DNA of 64,000 nt from JACJXW01 sp964418125. Its GTDB lineage: Bacteria; Bacteroidota; Bacteroidia; Chitinophagales; Saprospiraceae. Below the pieces are notes generated by a model, which was not told the DNA's origin, searched no databases, and saw only the letters and a program-made list of their open reading frames with translations. This document shows, one piece after another, positions 16,322 to 24,808 of the stretch. Each line of letters opens with the position of its first letter. The stretch's first letter is position 1. The stretch covers positions 62,001 to 126,000 of the forward strand of contig CAYQKY010000004.1 in the NCBI GenBank assembly GCA_964418125.1, in the 5' to 3' direction. The translations under genes were made by a program, and so were the position numbers.

Positions 16322-17083
16322 CTACCACTCCATCCCCGGATAGGCCCGCTGCACGAACTGCATTTCCGCCAGGATGTAGCCCAGGTATTCCGTATGCATT
16401 TTACCATTCTTTCCGCCGCTTTGCATATAGCCGGACTCAGGCTTTTCGAGGGTAGCCTCCTCCAGGACGGCCGCCACTTTCTCGTCGTATAGCGGTTTAA
16501 TGCGGTTGAGGCTGGCGCCGATGCCGGCTTCCAGCATCAGTTCGTCGACGGCATCGGGGGCGGTGAGCTCGCCGGTATATTTCCAGAGGCTGTTCAGGGC
16601 ATGCTGAATTTTACGGTGGCTTTCTTCGGTGCCGTCGCCCAGGCGGATCATCCATTCAGAGCTGTAGCGGAGGTGGTAGGCGATCTCTTTGAGAGATTTT
16701 TCGGCGATGGCGCGCAGTTGTTCGTCCTGGCTGGATCTCAGCTCTTCATGCAGGTAGAAGTTGAACGCGTCGAAGAGGAACTGGCGGACGATGGTAAAGG
16801 CGAAATCTTCATTGGGCTGCTCGGTGAGCAGGACGTTGCGGTACTCCCATACATCGCGCACGTAGGCGAGGTTGTCTTCATTGCGCCCTTTGCCTTCCAC
16901 GGCGCCGGCGTGCGCCAGGATGCTGCGCGCCTGCCCTACCTGGTCGAGCGCGATGTTGGTCATGGCGATGTCCTGTTCGAGGATCGGGCCATGGCCGCAC
17001 CATTCGGAGAGGCGATGGCCGATGATGAGGGCGTTGTCGCCGAGTCGGAGGAGGTATTCGAAGTGGGCTTGCTGGGTAGTCAT
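16322..17083 (-). CDS. paaC: Phenylacetyl-CoA epoxidase structural subunit PaaC
   Basis: The 253-residue protein begins MTTQQAHFEYLLRLGDNALI and carries HRLSEWCGHGPILEQDIAMTNIALDQVGQ, the start of the ferritin-like four-helix bundle of PaaC (PaaI in older naming). PaaC is the non-catalytic partner that holds PaaA in the PaaABCE monooxygenase, which turns phenylacetyl-CoA into its ring-1,2-epoxide. The start at 17083 fits the family; the frame's earlier ATG lies inside a word-type repeat. It is last in the visible paaA-B-C order. The Fe-S maturation gene paaD and the reductase paaE do not follow. Confidence 0.93.
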   Translation of the reverse strand: MTTQQAHFEYLLRLGDNALIIGHRLSEWCGHGPILEQDIAMTNIALDQVGQARSILAHAGAVEGKGRNEDNLAYVRDVWEYRNVLLTEQPNEDFAFTIVRQFLFDAFNFYLHEELRSSQDEQLRAIAEKSLKEIAYHLRYSSEWMIRLGDGTEESHRKIQHALNSLWKYTGELTAPDAVDELMLEAGIGASLNRIKPLYDEKVAAVLEEATLEKPESGYMQSGGKNGKMHTEYLGYILAEMQFVQRAYPGMEW

Positions 17084-17159
17084 GTGCGGAGCAGGTTGGT
17101 TGACGGTTGACAGTTGACGGTTTGGCGAACAAACAACGAGCAACGGTCAACCAATAACG
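17084..17159. repeat. Word-type inverted repeat inside the paa operon (GTTGACGG family)
   Basis: Between paaB and paaC the DNA reads as GGTTGACGGTTGACAGTTGACGG and returns as AACGGTCAACCAATAAC (segments trimmed), forming a hairpin of about 60 nt. It lies in the middle of a co-directional operon, so it is transcribed and may affect the PaaB/PaaC ratio. Confidence 0.6.
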
Positions 17160-17459
17160 CTAAATATGTTTGACCTCATCGGGCAGGTTATAAAAAGTAG
17201 GGTGGCGGTATACCTTATCATCTGCGGGGTCGAACAACGACTCACTTTGGTTAGGGCTTGAAGCAGTGATGTATCTGGATTCCACCACCCATATGCTGAC
17301 ACCCTCGTTGCGGCGGGTGTATACATCGCGGGCGTTCTCGATGGCCATCTCGGCATCGGCAGCGTGCAGGCTGCCGGCGTGCTTATGGCTCAGGCCGTTC
17401 TTGCTGCGGATAAAAACCTCCCAGAGCGGCCAGTTCTTTTTATTGGATTTTGTGGTCAT
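17160..17459 (-). CDS. paaB: Phenylacetyl-CoA epoxidase subunit PaaB
   Basis: A 99-residue protein with the PaaB pattern: WPLWEVFIRSKNGLSHKHAGSL near the N-terminus, then AIENARDVYTRRNEGVSIWVV and a C-terminal YRHPTFYNLPDEV. PaaB is a small subunit that bridges PaaAC heterodimers in the epoxidase complex. It sits between paaA (upstream) and paaC (downstream) on the same strand, with short repeat-rich gaps on both sides. Confidence 0.93.
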   Translation of the reverse strand: MTTKSNKKNWPLWEVFIRSKNGLSHKHAGSLHAADAEMAIENARDVYTRRNEGVSIWVVESRYITASSPNQSESLFDPADDKVYRHPTFYNLPDEVKHI

Positions 17460-17549
17460 GATCTTGGTTTTTAGTTGTTAATTGATGGTTGTTTGTTCGC
17501 GGACCAACAGGCAACCGACAACAATCAACAATTAACTGTCAACAATCTC
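17460..17549. repeat. Word-type inverted repeat between paaA and paaB (GTTGTTAATTG family)
   Basis: The 90-bp gap contains TTAGTTGTTAATTGATGG and, after a loop, CAACAATCAACAATTAACTG and GTCAACAAT. The arms are reverse complements with mismatches. No coding content. Confidence 0.6.
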
Positions 17550-18515
17550 CTACGCCACCTGCACGGCCTCCTCCCGTTCCTTTCGCTGCCGCCGCTTCTC
17601 CGCATAGGCCATGGCGGCTTCCCGCACCCAGGCGCCCTCTTCATGGGCTTTAATTCGGGCTTCCATGCGTTGTTCGTTGCACGGGCCGTTGCCTTTGACG
17701 ACCTGCCAGAACTCTTCCCAGTTGATCTCGCCGAAGTCATAGTGGCCGGTATCTTCATTCCACCTGAGATCGGGGTCAGGCACAGTGATACCGAGAAAAT
17801 CTGCCTGCGGAACCGTCACATCCACGAACTGTTGCCGCAGTTCATCGTTGGTCTTGCGTTTGATCTTCCACTTCATGGACTGCTCGGTATGCCTGGAGTC
17901 CTTATCGCTGGGGCCGAACATCATCAGGGAAGGCCACCACCAGCGGTTGAGGGCGTCCTGCGCCATGTTCTTCTGGGCTTCCGTGCCGCGGCAGAGCGTC
18001 AGCAGGATCTCGTAGCCCTGGCGCTGGTGGAAACTCTCTTCCTTGCAGATGCGCACCATGGCGCGGGCGTAGGGCCCGTAGGAGGTGCGCGTGAGCATTA
18101 CCTGGTTCATGATGGCGGCGCCGTCGACCAGCCAGCCTATGGCGCCGATGTCGGCCCAGCTGAGAGTCGGATAGTTGAAAATGGAGCTGTATTTGGCCTT
18201 ACCCTGGTGCAGTTCGTCGATAAGGCCCTCTCGATCTGCGCCGAGGGTTTCGGCGGCGCCGTAGAGGTACAGGCCGTGGCCTGCCTCGTCCTGCACTTTG
18301 GCCAGCAGGGCCACCTTGCGGCGCAGGGAGGGCGCCCGGCCGATCCAGTTGCCTTCGGGCAACATGCCGACCACCTCGGAGTGCGCGTGCTGGGAGATCT
18401 GCCGGATCAGCGTCTTGCGGTATTCGTCCGGCATCCAGTCTTTCGGTTCTATCTTTTCTTCGGCGTCGATGCGCGCCTGGAATTGTTCTAAAAGGGCTTT
18501 TTGCTTAGGATCCAT
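17550..18515 (-). CDS. paaA: Phenylacetyl-CoA epoxidase catalytic subunit PaaA
   Basis: The 321-residue protein is the di-iron oxygenase subunit: ferritin-like helices carry E/H ligands in HAHSEVVGMLPEG, ARLQDEAGHG-like KVQDEAGHGLYLY, and the later ICKEESFHQRQGYE. These are the EXXH pairs that bind the two irons. The start is ATG 18515 (MDPKQKALLEQF); an in-frame ATG 24 nt upstream adds residues outside the family. It is first in paaABC and has its own promoter and a palindromic operator immediately upstream. It commits phenylacetate (from aromatic amino acids or styrene-like compounds) to the aerobic hybrid pathway. Confidence 0.94.
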   Translation of the reverse strand: MDPKQKALLEQFQARIDAEEKIEPKDWMPDEYRKTLIRQISQHAHSEVVGMLPEGNWIGRAPSLRRKVALLAKVQDEAGHGLYLYGAAETLGADREGLIDELHQGKAKYSSIFNYPTLSWADIGAIGWLVDGAAIMNQVMLTRTSYGPYARAMVRICKEESFHQRQGYEILLTLCRGTEAQKNMAQDALNRWWWPSLMMFGPSDKDSRHTEQSMKWKIKRKTNDELRQQFVDVTVPQADFLGITVPDPDLRWNEDTGHYDFGEINWEEFWQVVKGNGPCNEQRMEARIKAHEEGAWVREAAMAYAEKRRQRKEREEAVQVA

Positions 18516-18536
18516 TGAAAACGTTTTTCGGCAGTA

Positions 18537-18544
18537 CAAAGATA
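18537..18544 (-). promoter_or_regulatory. -7 box TATCTTTG of the paaABC operon
   Basis: On the minus strand TATCTTTG fits TAnnTTTG and lies 21 nt upstream of the paaA ATG. The region where the -33 element should be is occupied by the palindrome 18563-18578. Confidence 0.6.
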
Positions 18545-18562
18545 AGGAGTTCCGTTATAAAA

Positions 18563-18578
18563 ACGAACATTTGTTCGT
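18563..18578. promoter_or_regulatory. Palindromic operator ACGAACATTTGTTCGT over the paaA promoter
   Basis: ACGAACA-TT-TGTTCGT is a perfect 7+2+7 inverted repeat exactly where the -33 element is expected, so a bound repressor would block the polymerase. It resembles the published TetR-type PaaR site pattern CNAACGNNCGTTNG from Thermus (recalled), with a symmetric G-to-A change. No TetR gene lies in the window. Confidence 0.62.
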
Positions 18579-18621
18579 ATTGTTTAGGGCGCGCCAGCTT
18601 CATTTGGTTTGCATCCTCCAC

Positions 18622-19470
18622 TTAGGGGCCAAGGACTATCTCTGTCCGAATTGAAGCGGCGAAGTAGCCGGGCGAACGTCCGTCGAGGTTGGCCGAAAGG
18701 TTGCCAGGTGGCGCCAGGAACACATCTGTTTCATCTTTATCCGGCGATACCTGTTCCAGGATGCCTTTGAAAAAATTGAACACTTCTTCTTCCACCTGAA
18801 AGGCCTCGATGCGCATCAACTGCCCCGGAAGCAACCGTTGAAACACGGGCATAGCCCACTCCCTCAGGCGGCCGTCTTCAGTGCCGTCTTCATAAAAGAA
18901 ATAGTATTTATACACTGCGCCACCCGCCTGGATGGTGGCCCGCGCCCAGATGAAGTCTGCCTGTCCAGGGGGGTCCTTAAAGTATACTATGGCCTGGGAA
19001 CGCAGAAAACCGTACTCGTGTTCCGACAGCCGGTGGGCAGCGGAGTCGATCGTCAAAGGCATAACGGGCATGGAGGAATGGCCGGTTATTTTTTCATCGC
19101 CGGCCACGACAGACAAGGAGTACCGGCCGCCCGGCCGCCCCTGCATCTCAAAAGCCCGGTAATGGCCATGCCCCAGGTGGAGCAGTTCTTCTTCCCGGCC
19201 GGCATCATCGGACAACACCACCCTGGCATCTGTAACCTGGGGGAAGCTTTCGGGGCTCTCCGGGGTGGCGGGCCGGGCCAGGACTACGAGGGCATTCTCC
19301 CCTTTCTCGATCCTGGCTTCCACCACAACCGGGCCGGCGCCTTCCTTAATGGCGCCTTCCAGGACAACTTCTTCTGTGCAGGAACACAGGATAAAAAAAA
19401 GAAATGCCAGATAACCGGCGGCGCCATCTTTCAGGCGTGGGCTTGCAAAGAGGGTATCTCGCTTCATCAT
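18622..19470 (-). CDS. DUF4249 outer-membrane lipoprotein paired with TonB receptor
   Basis: The 282-residue protein has a lipoprotein signal peptide with the box FILCSC followed by TEEVV. The body contains beta-sandwich-like strands with GAGPVVVEARIEKGENALVVL and YSLSVVAGDEKITGHSSMP, typical of DUF4249. Genes of this family regularly follow a TonB-dependent receptor in Bacteroidota, and the proteins are thought to act as surface partners in place of SusD. Here its ATG overlaps the receptor stop (ATGA), indicating translational coupling. It is the last gene of the sigma/FecR cluster. Confidence 0.85.
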   Translation of the reverse strand: MMKRDTLFASPRLKDGAAGYLAFLFFILCSCTEEVVLEGAIKEGAGPVVVEARIEKGENALVVLARPATPESPESFPQVTDARVVLSDDAGREEELLHLGHGHYRAFEMQGRPGGRYSLSVVAGDEKITGHSSMPVMPLTIDSAAHRLSEHEYGFLRSQAIVYFKDPPGQADFIWARATIQAGGAVYKYYFFYEDGTEDGRLREWAMPVFQRLLPGQLMRIEAFQVEEEVFNFFKGILEQVSPDKDETDVFLAPPGNLSANLDGRSPGYFAASIRTEIVLGP

Positions 19471-22151
19471 CAGAACCGAAAATTATAAGTGAGGGAAGGA
19501 ATAATGAAGGGTGTAAGCGAAACCTGATAAGCTCTTGAACTCCCATCTGGTTCCTTTCTTAGGTACACATGAGAAGGATTTTTTCTGGCGTATACGTTGA
19601 TCAGCGATACATTCAGGCTGGAGCCCCGGTCCCGGATCCCTTTCCGGTAAACGGTAACAGAGATGTCGAACCGGTGGTTGTCCTCCAGCCGCCAGGCATT
19701 TCTGGGCGGGTAATAATCCAGGCTGATCCCATCGACGGTATATTTCCCTACCGGGATGGTCAGCGTTTTACCGGACAGGTATACCCACCGCCCTACCACA
19801 ACGATCTCCTTGTTGACATCCCAGACAGTTGCCAGCGAGAGGACGTGAGGCCGGAGGACATCCGTCGGGAAAGGCAGCCCGCCGTCTATTTCACTGAAAT
19901 GCGCCTCGGCTGCTGAGAAGGTGTAACTGGCCCAGGCCCGGAAAGCGCCTTTATTTTTTCGGATCAGGCACTCGGCGCCTCCCGCTCTGGTTTCTCCAAA
20001 AATGAGGAGGGATTCGAGGTCGGCCGGCGGCCCTTCCAGCGTTGCCCCTCCTCTGTAGCCAGGCTGGTTGCCCATTTTTTTGTAGTAGAGGCCCAGGGTT
20101 GCCTCGTAGGCGCCATTTCCGATATGAGCCGTATACTCCAGGGAAAGGTGGCCACTGTGCTGAGGCCTGATCAGCTGGCCGGCGGGCAGCCAGATGTTGG
20201 CCGGGTCATTGGGTACCGGCCGGGAAATGCGCTGCACATACTGGTAAGTGCGGTTGTACGACAAGGTCAACCACTGGCCTTTCCCGGTGGCGTAGGATAC
20301 CGAAACCCGAGGCTCCACGCCGTAATATGACTGTACCGGTTGGCCGGGGCCAAAGTAGGAGGAATCCGCCCGCTCTCCCAGCGCTCCGTATTGGTAGAGG
20401 TAGCTTCCTGTTCCCAGGGCAGTGAAACGGGTGAAGTGAATGCCGTAATCGACAGCGGCCCGTTCATGAGGTTCCCACTCATGGGCAGCGTATAGGTTGG
20501 ACGTCACCGAACGGCGCTGAATGGCGCCGCCGGGACCTTCGGAAGCGGGCGCTTCGCCCCGGAAGTAGCCGAAACGGTTGAAATAAAGGCCCGCTCCAAA
20601 TTTCAACACACTGCCCGGCGCCTTAAAATACTGGAAGTCCATTTTTACCTGCACTCCTTCGATCGTTGTCTCCTGTGGCCGCAGGCCCGCAAAGGCCGTA
20701 TCCTGGCCGCTTTCGGTAAACCGGTACTGAAAATCGTGAAAAATGACGGAGGTATTCTTAAAAAGCCGTTCATTGAACAGGCAGTTCCACCGCAGGGTAA
20801 ATGTCCTGTTATTCCACTTGTGAATGGATTCTGCTGAAAGCAGGCCGGTGTTGCCTGCCGGCAGAGGCGGCGTGCCGAAAGGGCTATCGGCCTCAAAGGC
20901 CGTTCCATTGAGGTCATTGCCGTAGTATGCCGAGAGAAACAGGCGGTTACCGGCCCCCAGCCGCAGGCTTGTCTTGGCATTGATATCGGTGAAGGAATAA
21001 GAGTTCTGAATGCTCACTCCTGCACTGTTCGTCCTCAATAAGGAAGAATACAATTCCATATGGCTGCGCCGGGCAGCCACCAGAAAGGAGGCTTTGTCTT
21101 TGAGCAAGGGCCCCTCCGCCAGGAGCCGGGAAGCGATAATGCCTGTCCCTCCGCTTGCGCCAAAGCGTTGCGCGTCTCCCTCTTTCGTTCGCACATCGAT
21201 CACTGAAGCCAGCCGCCCCTGGTACCTGGCAGGGATATGGTTTTTGTATAAGCTGACATGTTTGACGACATCGGGGTTGAAGATGGAAAAGAAACCGGAC
21301 ATATGCGAATCATAAAAGACCGGGGCTTCGTCCAGCAGGTAAAGGTTGTGGTCGGCGGCGCCCCCGCGTACGCTGATGGCGCTTACTGCGTCTCCGGCGC
21401 TGGCCACTCCCGGCAGCAGTTGCAGGCTCTGCAGGACATCCTGCTCGCCCAGCAGGCCGGGCATCTCGTTGATCAGGTCCATCTCTATGGCCTTTCCGCT
21501 GGCGGGTGGTTCCGGGCCTTTCGCCCCTCCTGCTGGGCTGGCGCTGATGATTATAGGCTCCAGTTGTTGCACTGAAGGGTTCAGGGCCAGGTTGAGCGTA
21601 CGGCTGGCTTCCAGCCGTACGGCAGTATCTTTTTCCATATACCCCATATACCTCACCCTAAGCCGGTACCTGCCCTCCGGCAGGGCCAGTGAATAGAACC
21701 CGTAGGCGTTGGTGGCCGTCCCGGCCGACAGCTCCTCCACAAGGACATAACTGCCGATGAGTTCCTCGCCCGAATCAGCATCCCGGATGTAACCGCTCAG
21801 GGTATGCAGCGGCGGGTTCGTATCTTTGGCCTCCCTATCCGGAAAGATAACGATGTGGCTGCCGCTCAGCGTGAAGGAGAGCCCCGTCCCTTCCAGAATA
21901 ACACTCAGTACTTTCTTCAGAGGTTCTCCTTCAAAGCGGGCGTCCAGTTGTAAATCGGGCAGGTGTTGGGGGCTGTAGGTAAATGCCAGGCCGGTAGCCT
22001 GCCCGATCGCGGCAAAGGCCTCGGGCAGGGTGCTGCCGTTGAACACAAGCGTCACCCGGCGGCCGAGCGGGCTGCCTTGGCCAGTGAGGCTGGCCGGCGG
22101 CAGGCACAGAAAAAGCACCAGATAAAGGGTTGCGCGCATACGAATAAGCAT
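19470..22151 (-). CDS. TonB-dependent receptor with STN and carboxypeptidase-like domains
   Basis: The 893-residue protein has a signal peptide, an STN (secretin/TonB short N-terminal) domain (about 20-105) that contacts a FecR anti-sigma factor, a CarboxypepD_reg-like beta sandwich (LSGYIRDADSGEELIGSYV), a plug with VRGGAADHNLYLLDEAPVFY, and a 22-strand-type beta barrel to the C-terminal phenylalanine (TYNFRF). The STN domain and the upstream sigma/FecR genes suggest that ligand binding signals for expression of the cluster. The ligand is not evident. The start at 22151 (MLIRMRATLYL) gives the best signal peptide; an ATG eight codons earlier is possible. Confidence 0.9.
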   Translation of the reverse strand: MLIRMRATLYLVLFLCLPPASLTGQGSPLGRRVTLVFNGSTLPEAFAAIGQATGLAFTYSPQHLPDLQLDARFEGEPLKKVLSVILEGTGLSFTLSGSHIVIFPDREAKDTNPPLHTLSGYIRDADSGEELIGSYVLVEELSAGTATNAYGFYSLALPEGRYRLRVRYMGYMEKDTAVRLEASRTLNLALNPSVQQLEPIIISASPAGGAKGPEPPASGKAIEMDLINEMPGLLGEQDVLQSLQLLPGVASAGDAVSAISVRGGAADHNLYLLDEAPVFYDSHMSGFFSIFNPDVVKHVSLYKNHIPARYQGRLASVIDVRTKEGDAQRFGASGGTGIIASRLLAEGPLLKDKASFLVAARRSHMELYSSLLRTNSAGVSIQNSYSFTDINAKTSLRLGAGNRLFLSAYYGNDLNGTAFEADSPFGTPPLPAGNTGLLSAESIHKWNNRTFTLRWNCLFNERLFKNTSVIFHDFQYRFTESGQDTAFAGLRPQETTIEGVQVKMDFQYFKAPGSVLKFGAGLYFNRFGYFRGEAPASEGPGGAIQRRSVTSNLYAAHEWEPHERAAVDYGIHFTRFTALGTGSYLYQYGALGERADSSYFGPGQPVQSYYGVEPRVSVSYATGKGQWLTLSYNRTYQYVQRISRPVPNDPANIWLPAGQLIRPQHSGHLSLEYTAHIGNGAYEATLGLYYKKMGNQPGYRGGATLEGPPADLESLLIFGETRAGGAECLIRKNKGAFRAWASYTFSAAEAHFSEIDGGLPFPTDVLRPHVLSLATVWDVNKEIVVVGRWVYLSGKTLTIPVGKYTVDGISLDYYPPRNAWRLEDNHRFDISVTVYRKGIRDRGSSLNVSLINVYARKNPSHVYLRKEPDGSSRAYQVSLTPFIIPSLTYNFRF

Positions 22152-22215
22152 GGCATTGGGCTTTGATTCCCACAATTTCCTGATTTTCCGTCAAAATAAT
22201 ATCAAAACAACGCTG

Positions 22216-23454
22216 CTATTCATACCAGCGGAGGTGGATCTGCTCGGTAACGCCTTCCTTCAGTTGCAACAGGTGCCGTTGCTCCTCCTTGCCTTCTCCG
22301 ATCTGCAGCAGGATCGTATTGGGCTGGAACTTACCTGCGGAGATACTGTGGATCATCAGGACATTGTCTTCATCCGGCGCCAGATGGAGCTCGAAGCAGT
22401 AAGGTTTTTTATTCAGCTCGGCCTCCGGCAGCACATAGCTGCCCCGAAAGCTGGCGGAGACCACGTCGCCATCGGGGGCGCCATTGTCCCGGATGCATAC
22501 CGGCACCCGCCGGGCCCTGACGTTGACCACCAAAGCGGGAACGGAAGCCGGTTCGGCCGGAGCCTCTATGTGCTGCCCGGCGGAATCGGCGCTTCCTGCC
22601 GCCCCGGTGCTGTCCGGGCCGGCGCCTTCCCCGGCCGCCGGGTTATCACCAGGCCCGGCGCCTGGTTCCAGGCCTACGGCGGGCACGGCCGGCGGCGCCT
22701 CCCTCCACGGGCTGAATACCAGCCCCGCATTGGAGTGGATGCCCCAGAATTCCATTGCTACTTTGTAATAATTCGCTTCGTTGTAGAAGGGCAATACTCC
22801 TCTAAACTGGTAGAAAAATTTGACGTACTTATAGCCTATGGCAATATTCAGCACCGGCTCGAGGGTGGCAAAACCAAACTGTTCGCTGCCTGCCAGGCGT
22901 CCTGAGTTCCACTGTTCATAATTGGAAAAATGCACCCACGACATGCGGGCTGAAAAAGAGGCGTCCACCATTCGGGTGCGGGCGCCGAATCCCGGTTGCA
23001 GGAAAAGGCGCTGGTAAGTTCCCCGGAAACGGCTGTCGGGAATAAAAAAGCTTCCCCAGCTGCTTTCATCGCTCGACTGCCCCCGCCCCAGTCCGCCAAA
23101 GAGCTCCGCCCGGGCTACATTGTGCTGCTGCTTGTCCGGCCAGAACGCCCGGTAAGCGCCTACAGCGCCTTCGATCAGGTGATGTTTCCGCTTATCGCCT
23201 CCCCAAATGCCACCGCGGTTGTTGCTGAAGGCGGCATTGCCCATTACTGCTATGTTGTCCGATACTGCTACAGCGCCCTGGAGGCTTGTACCGGATGTGA
23301 GTATCGAACCGTGCCCTCCGATGGCGGCCCGGAAATCTCCCTTGTAGCCCAGAAGCGGAGTATTTACGGCGTTGGGAACGTAAAGGGCAGGGCCGCAACT
23401 GCCGGCCAATAGTACGATTGCAAAGAGGAGTAAAAAATAATTGGGTGTTTTCAT
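22216..23454 (-). CDS. Outer-membrane lipoprotein of the sigma/FecR cluster, function unknown
   Basis: The 412-residue protein has a lipobox signal (MKTPNYFLLLFAIVLLAGSCG). The first 240 residues alternate hydrophobic strands and look like a small barrel or beta protein (SVAVSDNIAVMGNAAFSN, GFGARTRMVDASFSARM). A Pro/Ala/Gly-rich linker (about 255-300) follows, then a C-terminal domain of about 105 residues with a beta-sandwich pattern. I do not recognise the family. It lies between the T9SS protein and the TonB receptor with 64-72 nt gaps and is probably part of the same transcript. Confidence 0.7.
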   Translation of the reverse strand: MKTPNYFLLLFAIVLLAGSCGPALYVPNAVNTPLLGYKGDFRAAIGGHGSILTSGTSLQGAVAVSDNIAVMGNAAFSNNRGGIWGGDKRKHHLIEGAVGAYRAFWPDKQQHNVARAELFGGLGRGQSSDESSWGSFFIPDSRFRGTYQRLFLQPGFGARTRMVDASFSARMSWVHFSNYEQWNSGRLAGSEQFGFATLEPVLNIAIGYKYVKFFYQFRGVLPFYNEANYYKVAMEFWGIHSNAGLVFSPWREAPPAVPAVGLEPGAGPGDNPAAGEGAGPDSTGAAGSADSAGQHIEAPAEPASVPALVVNVRARRVPVCIRDNGAPDGDVVSASFRGSYVLPEAELNKKPYCFELHLAPDEDNVLMIHSISAGKFQPNTILLQIGEGKEEQRHLLQLKEGVTEQIHLRWYE

Positions 23455-23526
23455 GACAAGAGGTTTTAGTTGCGGCCAGCCTTTCATTGCCGGGTGGCTG
23501 GCCGCTGTTCTGTTGGGAAATTTCAT

Positions 23527-24651
23527 CTATTGTTTTACGACCTGCCGAACGGCCATTACCCGCCTGTCTGCATCCATGAGCCTCAGCATGTATAAGCCGC
23601 CCGCCAGGCCTTCCAGGCTCAGCCTGGAAGCGCCTTGTGTTGCGGAGAGCGGTTGAGCAGACACCTCGCTTCCGATGGCATTGTACAGTACCGCCAATGT
23701 GCCGGCGGGGCATTCGCAGCCGATGAAGAGATCCGAGCCGGCAGGATTGGGGTATACCCGGACAGGCAACTCGCCATTTACCTCCTCGGCCGCAACGAGC
23801 GGATCGTATTCAAAAGGCGGGGAAGTAGCAAAACAGCCGGGTTGATTGACCCTCACCGTGTAAATACCCGGCCCCTGAGGCAGGATAGCCGAAGTGGCCA
23901 GGCCGGGAAGAAACGCTCCGTCAAGGTACCACTGATAGGTGGAAGTCGGCCCTTCCGGAGGATAGGTTACCCGGAGGTATCCATCATCCAGTTCAATGGC
24001 AGGTATTCCTACCTCCACTTCCAGCTCGTAATAATATTGCTCCTCGGCGGGAACAGAACCAAAGGCAAGGCTCAGTGGGCCATTGGATGCCGTCCCCTGT
24101 GCCATGCCCCCGTCGATCTCTACCTCTCCCAGGTAATCGTTATTCCCAATAAGGTCGAAATCCCAAACCTGTATGGTGTACACCTGATCACCGACCAGGC
24201 CCGCTACCGGGAGGCTCACCGGCCCGCCGGAGGGATGGGCGGTAACAGTTGAACTTCTAAAGAGGACGTTGCCGGCCTGGTCTTTCACTACGGCATACAG
24301 GTCGGGCACATTATCCACCAATTCCCACCAGTTGCCCGGAATGCTGTCAACCTCGATGCGGTTCAGCAGGCGCTGGCCCTGAGCTGCCGTGACAGACAGG
24401 GATATTGCGTAAACGCCGGGCTCCTGGTAAACCACCGGCGCCGGCTGTGGCGAGAAAGACGCCTGGCCATTGCCAAAATTCCAGAGGTAGGCATCTCCTC
24501 CGCCGAAGACGTTGCTGATCGTAATGGTGGCTGGCATGCAGGCGGTTTCCCGGTCAACCTGGAAAAGCGGTATTTCCTGGGCAGGCAGGGACAGAGCGGA
24601 GAACCATAAGCCAGGTAAAATGGCGGCAAGGAGGAAAACGGCCGGCCTCAT
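23527..24651 (-). CDS. Secreted PKD/C2-like protein with T9SS type A sorting domain
   Basis: The 374-residue protein has a signal peptide (MRPAVFLLAAILPGLWFSA), a PKD-type domain (about 25-110, AYLWNFGNGQ), a segment with YTIQVWDFDLIGNNDYLGEVEID that recalls a C2-like calcium-binding sandwich, an Ig-like domain with YQWYLDG, and a C-terminal T9SS type A signal (about 290-374: VRVYPNPAGSDLFI ... GGLYMLRL). It should be exported by the T9SS and anchored on the surface. Within the sigma/FecR/TonB operon it is a candidate ligand-capture or processing protein. The ATG at 24651 is preferred because it starts the signal peptide. Confidence 0.8.
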   Translation of the reverse strand: MRPAVFLLAAILPGLWFSALSLPAQEIPLFQVDRETACMPATITISNVFGGGDAYLWNFGNGQASFSPQPAPVVYQEPGVYAISLSVTAAQGQRLLNRIEVDSIPGNWWELVDNVPDLYAVVKDQAGNVLFRSSTVTAHPSGGPVSLPVAGLVGDQVYTIQVWDFDLIGNNDYLGEVEIDGGMAQGTASNGPLSLAFGSVPAEEQYYYELEVEVGIPAIELDDGYLRVTYPPEGPTSTYQWYLDGAFLPGLATSAILPQGPGIYTVRVNQPGCFATSPPFEYDPLVAAEEVNGELPVRVYPNPAGSDLFIGCECPAGTLAVLYNAIGSEVSAQPLSATQGASRLSLEGLAGGLYMLRLMDADRRVMAVRQVVKQ

Positions 24652-24808
24652 CCGGATAACAGAAGCTTGTTCGTCGTGTAAGGTAAGGATTACAGGCGTT
24701 TGCATAATGACAGGGTTTGGTTAACAAAATCAGGGTAGTATGGCTACCCCTTTCCCTATCCATTACGCAGCCTCCGGCGGCCACCCCTAACGGAAAAGCA
24801 AAAAAAAG

